Positions 21,244 to 29,809 of a stretch of 41,913 bases of DNA are shown here, piece by piece (positions within the stretch are counted from its first letter, which is position 1; every line of letters starts with the position of its first letter). The DNA lies in contig JACRIW010000091.1 in assembly GCA_016215625.1 (NCBI GenBank), positions 1 through 41,913 on the forward strand, given 5' to 3'. The notes below the pieces were generated by a model. It was given only the letters and a program-made list of their open reading frames with translations, made no database searches and was not told where the DNA came from. The stretch is from Candidatus Eiseniibacteriota bacterium. GTDB taxonomy: Bacteria; Eisenbacteria; RBG-16-71-46. A program made the position numbers and the translations under genes.

Positions 21244-22128
21244 ATGTTCGAAGGCCTTTCCGTCGCCATGGTCACGCCGTTCAAGAACGGCGCGATCGAC
21301 TACACCGCCACCGCCAACCTGGTCGAGTTCATGATCGAAGGGGGCGTGCAGGGGCTCGTCGTGAGCGGCTCCACCGGCGAGGCCGCGACCACGTCGTTCG
21401 ACGAGAAGCGCGAACTCTGGAAGTTCGTGAAGGCGCAGGCCAAGGGCCGCGTGTGGATCGTCGCGGGCACGGGCACGAACGACACGGCCGTCTCGATCGC
21501 GATCACGAAGATGGCCGAGGAAGTCGGGGTCGACGGCGCGATGGTCGTCACGCCCTTCTACAACAAGCCCTCGGCCAAGGGGCAGGTCGCGCACTTCGAC
21601 GCCGTGGCGAAGTCCACGAAGCTGCCGGTGATCCTCTACAACGTCCCGGGCCGCACGGGCACGAACACGCTGCCGGACACGCTCGCGCAGGTCACCGCGC
21701 CGAACGTGAAGGCGGTGAAGGAAGCCTCGGGCAGCCTCGACCAGATGGCGCAGGTGAAGCAGAAGACGCGCTTCACGCTGCTCTCGGGCGACGATTCGCT
21801 CACGCTGCCCGCGATCTCCGTCGGTGGCGAGGGCATCATCTCGGTCGTCGGCCAGGTCGTGCCGCGCGAGATGCGCGCGCTCACCGACGCCGCGCGCGCC
21901 GGCAGGCTCGACGAGGCGCGTGCGCTCAACGACAAGCTCGCGCCCATCTTCAAGGCGGCGTTCATCGAGTCGAACCCGTCGCCGACCAAGTTCCTGCTCT
22001 CGCGCATGGGGATCTGCGCGAACGAACTGCGCCTGCCGCTCGTGCCGGTCGAGCCGGCGAGCGAGACGGCGATCCTCGCCGCGGCGGAGAAGGTCGGGGT
22101 CAAGCTCGCGAGCGCGGTGTACGCATGA
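21244..22128 (+). CDS. dapA: 4-hydroxy-tetrahydrodipicolinate synthase
   Basis: Condenses pyruvate with aspartate semialdehyde at the first committed step of lysine/diaminopimelate synthesis. It is a TIM barrel of 294 residues. The Schiff-base Lys159 is in VKEASGSLDQM, Tyr132 in YNVPGRTGTN, and the early strand VSGSTGEAATTSFDEK has the paired Thr residues of the proton relay. MVTPFKNGAID is the usual start. GGAGGAG (21233-21239) precedes ATG 21244 by four bases. The 191-bp gap before it is the only sizeable one in the dap cluster. The stop overlaps dapB by 4 bp. Confidence 0.95.
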   Translation: MFEGLSVAMVTPFKNGAIDYTATANLVEFMIEGGVQGLVVSGSTGEAATTSFDEKRELWKFVKAQAKGRVWIVAGTGTNDTAVSIAITKMAEEVGVDGAMVVTPFYNKPSAKGQVAHFDAVAKSTKLPVILYNVPGRTGTNTLPDTLAQVTAPNVKAVKEASGSLDQMAQVKQKTRFTLLSGDDSLTLPAISVGGEGIISVVGQVVPREMRALTDAARAGRLDEARALNDKLAPIFKAAFIESNPSPTKFLLSRMGICANELRLPLVPVEPASETAILAAAEKVGVKLASAVYA

Positions 22129-22880
22129 TCGACATCGTGCTGGTGGGCGCGGCCGGCCGCATGGGCGCGGCCATCGCACACGCGGCGACCGAAGCCTCGG
22201 GCTGCCGCGTGGCGGCGGGCGTGGACCCGATCGCGGCGGCCAGCGGCGACACGCGCTGGGGCCAGAGCCTCGCCGCGGCGTATCGCAAGGGCATGGTCGT
22301 CGTGGATTTCTCGAGCCCCACGGGCGCGGTCGCCTCGGCGCAGTTCTGCGCCGCCAACGGCGCGCCGTTCGTCTGCGGTACGACCGGCCTCGACGCCGCG
22401 GCCGAAGCGGCGGTGCGCGACGCCGGGAAGAGTGTGGCGGTGTTCCGCGCGAGCAACTTCTCGATCGGCGTGGCGGCGCTGCGCCAGCTGCTCGCGGCGG
22501 CGCTCGCCGCGGTGCCCCGGAGCTGGGACGTCGAGATCGTCGAGCGCCATCACCGGCTCAAGAAGGACGCGCCGAGCGGCACCGCGCTCACGCTGGCCGA
22601 CGACGCGCTCGCCGCGCGCGGCCTGACGCGCGAGGCGCTGCGTCACGGCCGCGAGGGCGTGGTGGGGGCACGCACGGCCGGCGAGATCGGCGTGCACGCC
22701 GTCCGCGGCGGGACGTTCGTCGGCGACCACCAGATCGTGCTTGCGGGCAACGGCGAGTCGTTGGAGATTCGCCACGTGGCCGAGGATCGGGCGGCCTTCG
22801 CGCACGGCGCCGTCGCCGCGGCGCGATTCGTGGCCGGCGCGCCCGCGGGCGTGTACGGCATGAGCGACCTGCTGAAGTGA
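22125..22880 (+). CDS. dapB: 4-hydroxy-tetrahydrodipicolinate reductase
   Basis: NAD(P)H-dependent reductase that acts on the DapA product. The 251-residue protein has the nucleotide-binding GAAGRMG loop at its N terminus, then VDFSSPTG and CGTTGLD. The catalytic segment ERHHRLKKDAPSGTAL contains His142 and Lys146, matching E. coli His159 and Lys163. The C-terminal strand HQIVLAGNGESLEIRH is conserved. It is somewhat short compared with E. coli DapB (273). It starts at an ATGA overlap with dapA. Confidence 0.95.
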   Translation: MIDIVLVGAAGRMGAAIAHAATEASGCRVAAGVDPIAAASGDTRWGQSLAAAYRKGMVVVDFSSPTGAVASAQFCAANGAPFVCGTTGLDAAAEAAVRDAGKSVAVFRASNFSIGVAALRQLLAAALAAVPRSWDVEIVERHHRLKKDAPSGTALTLADDALAARGLTREALRHGREGVVGARTAGEIGVHAVRGGTFVGDHQIVLAGNGESLEIRHVAEDRAAFAHGAVAAARFVAGAPAGVYGMSDLLK

Positions 22881-22929
22881 CCGGGACGACACTCCACCTT
22901 TCGATTCGCACCCGGAAGAGCGGTCCCGC

Positions 22930-25788
22930 ATGCGCCTGCGTCCCGGTCTCGCACCCCTCGCGCTGATCCTCGCCGCCGTCCTCGCGACGGCGGCCGTGCC
23001 GCGCCCGGCGTGCGCGCAGTCCTTTGGCAAGAACAAGGTCCACTACGAGCAGCTCACGTGGGCGGTGCTCGAGACGCCGCACCTGCGCGTGCACTACTAC
23101 GCGCAGGAGGAGAGCCTCGCGCGCGCGCTGACCGCCTTCGCCGAAAGCGTCGCCGTCGAGTTCGACGGACGCTTCTCCATGAAGCCGCGCCACAAGGTGC
23201 CGCTGCTGCTGTACTCGACGCACCACCTGTTCCAGCAGACGAACGCCACGCCGGAGCTGCTGAGCGAGTCCATCGGCGGGCTCACGGAGCTCATCAAGGG
23301 GCGCGTGCTGCTGCCGCACAACGGCTCGTGGTCGCGCCTGCGCTGGGTCGCGCGCCACGAACTCACGCACGCGTACATGATCGAGAAGTTCTCGCAGGTC
23401 ATGCACGCCCACAAGAAACCGCCGCAGTGGTTCCCGCCGCTCTGGTTCATCGAGGGACTGGCCGAGTACTGCGGCACGACTTGGGACGCGGACGCCGAAG
23501 GGCTGCTGCGCGACATGGTCGTCTCGGGCATGGCCTACCCCATGACGCGCAGCGAGCCGATCACGGGCTCGGTCGAGATGTACAAGGAGGGACAAGCGTT
23601 CCTGCTCTGGCTCGCCGACCGCTACGGTGAGGAGAAGATCTTCGCGCTGCTCGAGAACGCCTGGCGCGCCGAGGACTTCGAGACGTGTTTCCGCATCACC
23701 TACGGGCGCCCGCTCGCCGAGGTCGACTTCGAGTGGTTCGCGTGGGTCCGCAGGCAGTACCTGCCCACGGTCGCGCGGCTCACGCGCGCGCGCGAGGTCG
23801 GACAGCCGATCCCGCAGCGCAGCCGTTTCAATCTCGGCCCGCGCGCGCTGCCGAACGCCTCGCCCTCCGACACGACGGTGCGGCTGTGCTTCTTCGAGGT
23901 GAACGACGGCGCGGTGGACCTCGTGGTGAGCGAGCCGGACAGCGGCAGGCGGCGCGAGCGGCGCATGCTCCGCAGCGGCGGCTCGCCGGCGTTCGAGTCG
24001 TTCCACCTGTTCCAGAACCGGCCCGGCGCTTCGCGCGCCGGGCGAGTGGCGCTGAGCGCGCAGCACGGCGGGCGGGACGCGCTGTACGTCGTGGACGCGG
24101 CGCGCGGCGAGGTGCTCGAGCGGCTCGAGTTTCCCGAACTCGTGGCGATCCACGACCCGGTGCTCGTGCCGGGCGACTCGGCGGTGGTGTTCGCGGCGCA
24201 GGACTACGACGGACAGAGCGACCTTTACATGGCGGCGCTCGGCGCCTCCGGCCCCGGTGCCGGCCCCGGCCCCGGCCAGGGCCGGAGGCCCGAGCTGCAA
24301 CGTCTCACGCACGACGACTTCGACGACCTCGATCCGGCGGTCTCGCCCGACGGGCGCTGGGTCGCGTTCGCGTCCGACCGCTGCGACTACGGCGGCCGCA
24401 CGGCGCTCTTCCGGATGTCGCTCGAGGACGGCCGTCGCGAGCAGCTGACGTTCCCGCCGGTGGGGGACGACCGCCAGCCCGTGTGGTCGCCGGACGGGCG
24501 CTGGCTCGCATTCCGCTCGACGCGCGCCGGGACGAGCGACCTGTACGTGCGCGCGGTGGCGCCGGGCGCGGGCGTGCGGCGCGTGACGCGCATGATCGGC
24601 CCGGTCTCCGATCCCGACTGGACGTGGGACGGTGGCGGGCTCCTCGCGACGGTGCAGGAAGGCGTGACGTTCCGCACGTGGCTGCTGCGCTTCTCGCCGG
24701 ACACGCTCGCGGAAGTCGCCGAACGCGCGCCGGGGCGCGAACCCGCGGTCGCGGCCGTGCTGCCGGACGTGGTGCACGCCGAGGCGCCGAAGCCCTACCA
24801 GCGCCGCATCGGGCTCGACCTCCTGCAGAACGCGATCGGCACGAGCCCGTCGTTCAACAGCACGATGGGCTTCGGCCAGGTCGCGTTCAGCGACGTGCTC
24901 GGCAACGAACAGTTCCTGTTCACGCTCGCCAACGATTCGGAGAGCTTCGGCGACTTCTGGGACGGCTGGGAGGGCGGGCTCACGTACTTCAACCAGGCGC
25001 AGCGGCTCAACTACGCGGTCGGCATGTTCCGGCTCACGAGCCTCTACGACCCGGACTTCGAACTGCTGCGCCGCGAGAAGCGCCTCGGCATGCTCGCGAT
25101 CGCGAGCTACCCGTTCTCGCGCTTCGACCGCATCGAGATGGGTGTCGAGGTGAAGCACGCCTCGAATCACCTGCTCCGCAACGGGCAGGCCCCGACCGTG
25201 GACCTCGTCTCGAACTACCTGTCGCTCGTGCACGACAACTCGCGCTGGACGTGGGACGGCCCGGTCGGGGGCTCGCGCTTCAACCTGAGCGCCGGCGCGA
25301 CGCGTGACATGAGTGGCGGGCGCGCGGACTTCGGCACCGTGTACGGCGAGTTCCGCCACTACCGTCATCCCGTGCGGCCGCTGACGCTCACGTGGCGCAC
25401 CGCCGGCTCGACGAACTTCGGACGCGACGCGCAGCGCATCTACCTCGGCGGCCCGACGCGCGTGCGCGTCACCGAGCGCCGCTACCTTTCGGGACTGAGC
25501 GCGCTGACCTCGCAGGTCGAGGCGCGCTTCCCGCTCGTGCGCAACGTGGTGGTCGCGGTGCCGAGTCCGTGGCCGGTCCCGACCGTGCACGGATCGGTCT
25601 TCGGCGACGGCGCGTGGGTCTGGGAGGACGGTGAGCGCCGGCAGGTGGGCGTGCTCGGCTGGGGGCTCTACCTGGGCGGCGGGTTCTTCCCGGCGTTCCG
25701 CTGGAACTGGATGTGGACGAGCGACGACTTCCGCAAGTTCGACTCGGCCAGCCCGAGCCACGCGTTCGTGATCGCCTACAACTTCTGA
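22930..25788 (+). CDS. Exported peptidase-MA-like / PD40 propeller / outer-membrane barrel protein
   Basis: A 952-residue protein with a signal peptide ending near RPACAQ. Residues about 40-280 look like a gluzincin (peptidase MA) domain. His143-Glu144-x-x-His147 lies in RHELTHAYM, and a second acidic helix WFIEGLAEY (Glu175, Glu179) can supply the third zinc ligand. Residues about 330-610 form a TolB/PD40-type propeller with repeats such as DPAVSPDGRWVAFASD and QPVWSPDGRWLAFRS. A short Gly/Pro-rich linker (GASGPGAGPGPGQG) is inserted near residue 440. The last 330 residues alternate as beta strands with aromatic girdles and end in the barrel-type AYNF, resembling Omp85/surface-antigen barrels. 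Cleavage of a surface or periplasmic substrate is likely but unproven. It begins 49 bp after dapB. Confidence 0.82.
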   Translation: MRLRPGLAPLALILAAVLATAAVPRPACAQSFGKNKVHYEQLTWAVLETPHLRVHYYAQEESLARALTAFAESVAVEFDGRFSMKPRHKVPLLLYSTHHLFQQTNATPELLSESIGGLTELIKGRVLLPHNGSWSRLRWVARHELTHAYMIEKFSQVMHAHKKPPQWFPPLWFIEGLAEYCGTTWDADAEGLLRDMVVSGMAYPMTRSEPITGSVEMYKEGQAFLLWLADRYGEEKIFALLENAWRAEDFETCFRITYGRPLAEVDFEWFAWVRRQYLPTVARLTRAREVGQPIPQRSRFNLGPRALPNASPSDTTVRLCFFEVNDGAVDLVVSEPDSGRRRERRMLRSGGSPAFESFHLFQNRPGASRAGRVALSAQHGGRDALYVVDAARGEVLERLEFPELVAIHDPVLVPGDSAVVFAAQDYDGQSDLYMAALGASGPGAGPGPGQGRRPELQRLTHDDFDDLDPAVSPDGRWVAFASDRCDYGGRTALFRMSLEDGRREQLTFPPVGDDRQPVWSPDGRWLAFRSTRAGTSDLYVRAVAPGAGVRRVTRMIGPVSDPDWTWDGGGLLATVQEGVTFRTWLLRFSPDTLAEVAERAPGREPAVAAVLPDVVHAEAPKPYQRRIGLDLLQNAIGTSPSFNSTMGFGQVAFSDVLGNEQFLFTLANDSESFGDFWDGWEGGLTYFNQAQRLNYAVGMFRLTSLYDPDFELLRREKRLGMLAIASYPFSRFDRIEMGVEVKHASNHLLRNGQAPTVDLVSNYLSLVHDNSRWTWDGPVGGSRFNLSAGATRDMSGGRADFGTVYGEFRHYRHPVRPLTLTWRTAGSTNFGRDAQRIYLGGPTRVRVTERRYLSGLSALTSQVEARFPLVRNVVVAVPSPWPVPTVHGSVFGDGAWVWEDGERRQVGVLGWGLYLGGGFFPAFRWNWMWTSDDFRKFDSASPSHAFVIAYNF

Positions 25789-25798
25789 TCGCGCGCGT

Positions 25799-27067
25799 TC
25801 ACCAGCCGAAGTCGAGCGCGATCTCGGACGGGTCGGCGAAGCCGGCGAGCCGGTCGAGCACCGTGCCGTCGCTCGCACAGCGCAGCACCGCGCGGGTGCC
25901 GCGGGCGACGATCCAGACCTCGCCGGTCGTGGGATCGACGGCGACGCTGCGCGGCTCGACGAACCCGCCGATCGTGCGCACGACGGCGAGCGTCGCGAGG
26001 TCGAGCGCGACGACGCGGTTGCCGACGGCGTCCGCGACCCACGCGAGTCCCCGCGGGCGGTCGAGCGCGATGCCGATCGGGCCGGCGCAGGCGGAGGACG
26101 AATCGAGCACCGCGCCGTTCTCGGCGATGCGCCACACGCGGGCGCCCTGCAGGCTCGTCACCCACGCCACGCGCGTGAGCGAGTCCACCGCGACTCGGGA
26201 GGGACTGGCTCCGAGGAACGCGGTGGCGACCGGCGTGCCGACGCTGTTCCAGCGCCGCACGCGGTTGCCGCCGCCTTCGCACACCCACACGGAGCGGTCG
26301 GAGGGGCCGACCGCGACGCCGATGGGGTCGTCGAGCAGCGGGATCGTGCCCGGCGACGCGCTGGCGCCGTTCAGGTCGCGGTGCACGAGTGCGCCCGAGC
26401 GGTCACAGATCCACACGGTGTTGTCGCCGCGGTCCACCGCGAGGGTGTACGGGCTCGAGAGGCCGGTCACCTGCAGCGTGAACGGCGTCGAGGGATCGAG
26501 CCAGCCCGCGAGGCCGTCCGCCCACGACGAAACCCAGACGAGCCCGGCCTCACCGTCCACGGCGACGCTCTGCACGTCACCGAAGCTGGTCCAGCGCGTG
26601 ATCACGTCGCGGCCGTCGGGGCTGAGCCGAACGACGGCGCCCGCGCCGGGGTCGGCGACGTAGGCACGCAGCGCACCGGCGGTCGCTTCGTCCTCGGCGG
26701 CGTGCTGCCCGGCCTGGCCGCCGACGACGTACGCGAGCCGGTAACGGTAGCGCCGGCCGTTGAGCACGCCCGAGTCCACGTAGCCGTTGGACGTGGTCGC
26801 GCGCGTGCCGCCGAGCGGGCGGTAGAGCGAGTCGCCGGGCGCGAGGCGCGAGAGCTGGAAACCGTCGATCGCCAGGTCGGGCCGCGGCGTCCACGCGAGC
26901 GAGATGACGCTGTAGTTCGAGACGGCGTTGAAGCCTTCGGGGCGGCCGCCGGTCTCGGGGTTGGCGGGATCGAGCGGGTTGGCGCGGTCGCGCCGGCTGC
27001 AGCCGGCCGAGCCGAGCGCGGCCGCGGCGAGCGCCGCGGCGATCAGAACCGCAGCGAGACGGCGCAC
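25799..27067 (-). CDS. Lipoprotein with a fibronectin-III-like domain and NHL/YVTN-type propeller
   Basis: A 422-residue lipoprotein starting at GTG 27067. The leader VRRLAAVLIAAALAAAALGS is followed by the lipobox with Cys23, then RRDRANPLDPANPETGG. Residues about 45-115 look like a fibronectin-III domain (ISLAWTPRPDLAIDGFQLSR, VLNGRRYRYRLAYV). The rest is a six- or seven-bladed propeller of NHL-like repeats such as VQSVAVDGEAGLVWVSSW, PIGVAVGPSDRSVWVCEG and PRSVAVDPTTGEVWIVAR. It likely binds a ligand or glycan at the envelope; there is no catalytic motif. The upstream open frame to 27427 is antisense shadow. It overlaps the preceding gene by 25 bp and converges on the barrel gene with a 10-bp gap. 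Confidence 0.82.
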   Translation of the reverse strand: MRRLAAVLIAAALAAAALGSAGCSRRDRANPLDPANPETGGRPEGFNAVSNYSVISLAWTPRPDLAIDGFQLSRLAPGDSLYRPLGGTRATTSNGYVDSGVLNGRRYRYRLAYVVGGQAGQHAAEDEATAGALRAYVADPGAGAVVRLSPDGRDVITRWTSFGDVQSVAVDGEAGLVWVSSWADGLAGWLDPSTPFTLQVTGLSSPYTLAVDRGDNTVWICDRSGALVHRDLNGASASPGTIPLLDDPIGVAVGPSDRSVWVCEGGGNRVRRWNSVGTPVATAFLGASPSRVAVDSLTRVAWVTSLQGARVWRIAENGAVLDSSSACAGPIGIALDRPRGLAWVADAVGNRVVALDLATLAVVRTIGGFVEPRSVAVDPTTGEVWIVARGTRAVLRCASDGTVLDRLAGFADPSEIALDFGW

Positions 27068-27483
27068 GAGGCGGGACCGTGGGCGGAGCCGAGGACGAGC
27101 GCGACGGGGGCCGTGCGCGGGCGGTGGACGAAGCGCAGCCAGACGGCCGTCGCGAGCAGCGCCTCGCCGGCGAGCAGCGACCCGTTGGCGATGCGGTCGG
27201 CGCGCACGCTGTCGCTCCAGCGCGACTCGATGCGCGAAGGGTCGGTTTCGGCGAGGTAGTCGGAGTAGCGGCGGTCGGCGGCGTCGCGGAGCGGGAACGA
27301 GGCGACGAGCAGCCCGGCTCCGGCGGCGGCGCAGCCGTACGCGGCCCAGTGCGAGCGCGACGGCGCGGTGGCTCGGGGGACGACCTCGAAAGGAGAGGCC
27401 GCCTGCGCGGAAGCACAGGCGGCCCACATCGGCGCAGCCATCACGGCGCCCGCGATCAGCGAGGCGGCCGCGAGACGGCGCAA
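27043..27483 (-). CDS. Small exported/membrane protein of unknown function
   Basis: I do not recognise this 146-residue protein. It has a signal peptide (MRRLAAASLIAGAVMAAPMW, cleavage near ASAQA). Two hydrophobic segments follow (about 45-64 and 98-119), separated by a charged stretch DRRYSDYLAETDPSRIESRW. It ends with beta-like residues and a final Phe. The gene starts 13 bases after the rpsT stop and overlaps the propeller lipoprotein gene, so all three may share one transcript. Coding is supported by the signal peptide and by tight spacing on both sides. Confidence 0.65.
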   Translation of the reverse strand: MRRLAAASLIAGAVMAAPMWAACASAQAASPFEVVPRATAPSRSHWAAYGCAAAGAGLLVASFPLRDAADRRYSDYLAETDPSRIESRWSDSVRADRIANGSLLAGEALLATAVWLRFVHRPRTAPVALVLGSAHGPASCAVSLRF

Positions 27484-27496
27484 GATCCGGCCTCGA

Positions 27497-27754
27497 TCAG
27501 GCGGGAAGCTTGGCGACGAACTTCGACAGCCGCGACTTGTGGCGGCTGGCGGTCTCGCGCTTGATGATGCCCTTCGCCGCGGTGCGGTCGAGCACGGCGA
27601 TGGTCTCGTGGAGCGCGGCTTCGCCGGCGTTCTTGGTGGTCGCCGAGCGGACGGCCTTGATGGCGGTGCGCATGCGGCTGGTCGCGGCGATGTTGCGCAG
27701 GCGGCGCTTTTCGTTCGTCACCACGCGCTTGGCCGCTGACTTGTGATGCGGCAT
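27497..27754 (-). CDS. rpsT: 30S ribosomal protein S20
   Basis: An 85-residue, very basic helical protein that binds 16S rRNA. It starts MPHHKSAAKRVVTNEKRRLR and includes SRMRTAIKAV, LDRTAAKGIIKRETASRHKS and the end LSKFVAKLPA, all typical for S20. GGAGG lies six bases upstream of ATG 27754 on this strand. It is the first gene of a minus-strand transcription unit with its own promoter, divergent from uvrC. S20 autoregulation is known in other bacteria, but nothing here shows it. Confidence 0.96.
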   Translation of the reverse strand: MPHHKSAAKRVVTNEKRRLRNIAATSRMRTAIKAVRSATTKNAGEAALHETIAVLDRTAAKGIIKRETASRHKSRLSKFVAKLPA

Positions 27755-27798
27755 GGAATCCTCCGGAAGAGTGAGACAAGCTTGGAAAAAGCCGGGGG

Positions 27799-27828
27799 AA
27801 AGTACCGTCCGGCCGGGGCGAGTGTCAA
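27799..27828 (-). promoter_or_regulatory. rpsT promoter
   Basis: Read on the minus strand, TTGACA (27828 to 27823) is followed after 18 bp by TACTTT (27804 to 27799). The -35 box is a perfect consensus match. Transcription would begin near 27792, giving a leader of about 38 bases with the GGAGG ribosome site. It is divergent from the uvrC promoter. Confidence 0.65.
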
Positions 27829-27911
27829 GCACTCGGGCGGTCGGCGGACCCTCGGCCGCCCCGCCGGAACGAGCGCCCGCGGCCGCCGGGCCCGGGACCC
27901 CGATTCGGCCG

Positions 27912-27941
27912 TTGTGCCACGCTCGCGCGGGCGTGTAGTCT
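27912..27941 (+). promoter_or_regulatory. Putative uvrC promoter
   Basis: TTGTGC (27912-27917) and TAGTCT (27936-27941) are 18 bp apart. Transcription near 27948 leaves about 35 bases before GTG 27983, including GGAGG at 27973-27977. The rpsT promoter lies about 84 bp away in the opposite direction. Confidence 0.5.
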
Positions 27942-27982
27942 GCGTTCCTCGAGTACCCCCACTCGTGTCTCCGGAGGCTTCC

Positions 27983-29809
27983 GTGGGCACAATTGCCGAG
28001 AAAATCGCGAATCTTCCAGCGGCGCCGGGGGTTTACCTCTTCAAGGACGCCCGCGGCGAAGTGCTGTATGTCGGCAAGGCGATCCAGCTGGCCAGCCGCG
28101 TGCGCAGCTACCTGTCGCACGACCCGCAGCGGCCTCGCATGGACGAGATGATCGCGCGCGCCGTGGACGTGGACACGATCCTCACGGACACCGAGGCCGA
28201 GGCGCTGCTGCTCGAGAGCACCCTCATCCGCCAGCACCGGCCGCACTTCAACGTGCTGCTGAAGGACGACAAGAGCTTCCCGTTCGTGAAGCTCTCGATG
28301 GCCGACGACTTCCCGCGGGTGTCGGTGACGCGCCGCGTGCGCGACGACGGCGCGCGCTACCTCGGGCCGTTCACCGACGTGAAGAACCTGCGCCGCACGC
28401 TGCGCGAGCTGCGCCGCGTGTTCCCGCTGCGCACCTGCCGCAACTTCGAGGACTACAGGCGCCGCGACCGCCCGTGCCTGTACTTCCACATCAAGCGCTG
28501 CGCCGGCCCGTGCTACAGCCGCGCGCGCGTGGACCGCGCGGCCTACCGCGCGATGGCGGACGAGCTCGTGCTGCTCCTCACGGGGCGCAACGAGGAACTG
28601 CTCGCGCGCCTGCGCACCGAGATGGACGCGGCCGCGAGCGCGCAGCGTTACGAACTTGCCGCGCAGCGCCGCGACCAGATCCGGCTCATCGAGCACGCCC
28701 AGGTGCCGCAGAAGATGGTCACCGCCGATCCGCGCGACACCGACGTGCTCGGCGTGGCGCGCCAGGGCGCGCGTGCCGTCGTGGTCACGCTGATCGTGCG
28801 TGGCGGCCGCGTGATCGGGAAGGAGTCGCGCGTGATCGAGCAGGCCGAGGGGCTCGACGACGCCGCGATCGCCGAGGTCTGGATCACGCAGCACGCGCTC
28901 TCGCGTACCGACCTGCCGCGCCGCGTGCTCGTCGGCGCGCTGCCCGCCGGGCACGCGGCGCTCGCGCAGGCGCTCTCGGCGCGTGCGGGACATGCGGTCG
29001 AGCTGTCGGCGCCCGTGCGTGGACGCGGCCGCCGCATGGTCGAGGTCGCGGATCGCAACGCTTCGGTCGCGCTCGAGGACCTGGTCGCGCGCGCGGCGGG
29101 CAAGCGCTCGCGCTTCTCGGCCGCGACACTCACGCTCCAGAAGGAACTCGGGCTGCCCGACCCGCCGCACCGCATGGTGTGCTTCGACATCTCGAACTTC
29201 GGGGCGGACCAGGCGGTCGCCGCGGTCGTCGCGTCGGAGGACGGGCGCCCGCGCAAGGCGCTCTACCGGCGCATGCGCATGCGCAACCCGGGCCCGGACG
29301 ATTTCGCGATGATCGGCGAGGCCGTCGAGCGCTACTGGACGCGCGTCGAGTCGGGTGAACTGCTGCGTCCCGATCTCGTAGTGATCGACGGCGGCGCCGG
29401 ACAGCTCGCCTCGGCGCGGGCGGCGATCGAGAAGGTCGCCTCGCGCCACGTGTCCATGATCGGGCTCGCCAAGCGCGAGGAACTGGTCGTGCGCGAAGGG
29501 CTGCCCGACCTGCGGCTCGCCCGGCGTTCGCCGGGCCTGCGCGCGCTGCAGCGGCTGCGCGACGAAGCGCACCGCTTCGGGCTCGAGTACCACCGCAAGC
29601 TGCGCTCGCGCGCCCGCATCGGCAGCGCGCTCGACGCCGTGCCGGGCGTGGGCCCGACGCGGCGCGCGGCGCTGCTCAAGGAGTTCGGCTCGGTGGACGC
29701 GCTGCGGGCCGCGAGCGCGCCCGAGATCGCCGCGCGTGCACGCGTCCCGCTCGCGCTCGCGCAGCGCGTCGCCGAACACCTCGCCGCCGGACGGGAGGGC
29801 GCCGCGTGA
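27983..29809 (+). CDS. uvrC: UvrABC excinuclease subunit C
   Basis: Makes the two incisions of nucleotide excision repair together with UvrB. The 608-residue product starts with the GIY-YIG nuclease domain (PGVYLFKDARGEVLYVGKA). A UVR helix pair follows (SAQRYELAAQRRDQIRLIE), then the RNase H-like domain with CFDISNFGADQAV and LVVIDGGAGQLASA, and a tandem helix-hairpin-helix end (LDAVPGVGPTRRAALLKEFG). GTG 27983 has GGAGG five bases upstream and begins VGTIAEKIANLP as expected. The upstream open frame crosses both divergent promoters and is rejected. It overlaps xerD by 4 bp (GTGA). Confidence 0.96.
   Translation: MGTIAEKIANLPAAPGVYLFKDARGEVLYVGKAIQLASRVRSYLSHDPQRPRMDEMIARAVDVDTILTDTEAEALLLESTLIRQHRPHFNVLLKDDKSFPFVKLSMADDFPRVSVTRRVRDDGARYLGPFTDVKNLRRTLRELRRVFPLRTCRNFEDYRRRDRPCLYFHIKRCAGPCYSRARVDRAAYRAMADELVLLLTGRNEELLARLRTEMDAAASAQRYELAAQRRDQIRLIEHAQVPQKMVTADPRDTDVLGVARQGARAVVVTLIVRGGRVIGKESRVIEQAEGLDDAAIAEVWITQHALSRTDLPRRVLVGALPAGHAALAQALSARAGHAVELSAPVRGRGRRMVEVADRNASVALEDLVARAAGKRSRFSAATLTLQKELGLPDPPHRMVCFDISNFGADQAVAAVVASEDGRPRKALYRRMRMRNPGPDDFAMIGEAVERYWTRVESGELLRPDLVVIDGGAGQLASARAAIEKVASRHVSMIGLAKREELVVREGLPDLRLARRSPGLRALQRLRDEAHRFGLEYHRKLRSRARIGSALDAVPGVGPTRRAALLKEFGSVDALRAASAPEIAARARVPLALAQRVAEHLAAGREGAA

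Noticed and set aside
27743..27982. N-terminal extension of uvrC from 27743
   Set aside because: It would run antisense through the start of rpsT and across both divergent promoters; GTG 27983 has a good ribosome site and the family start.
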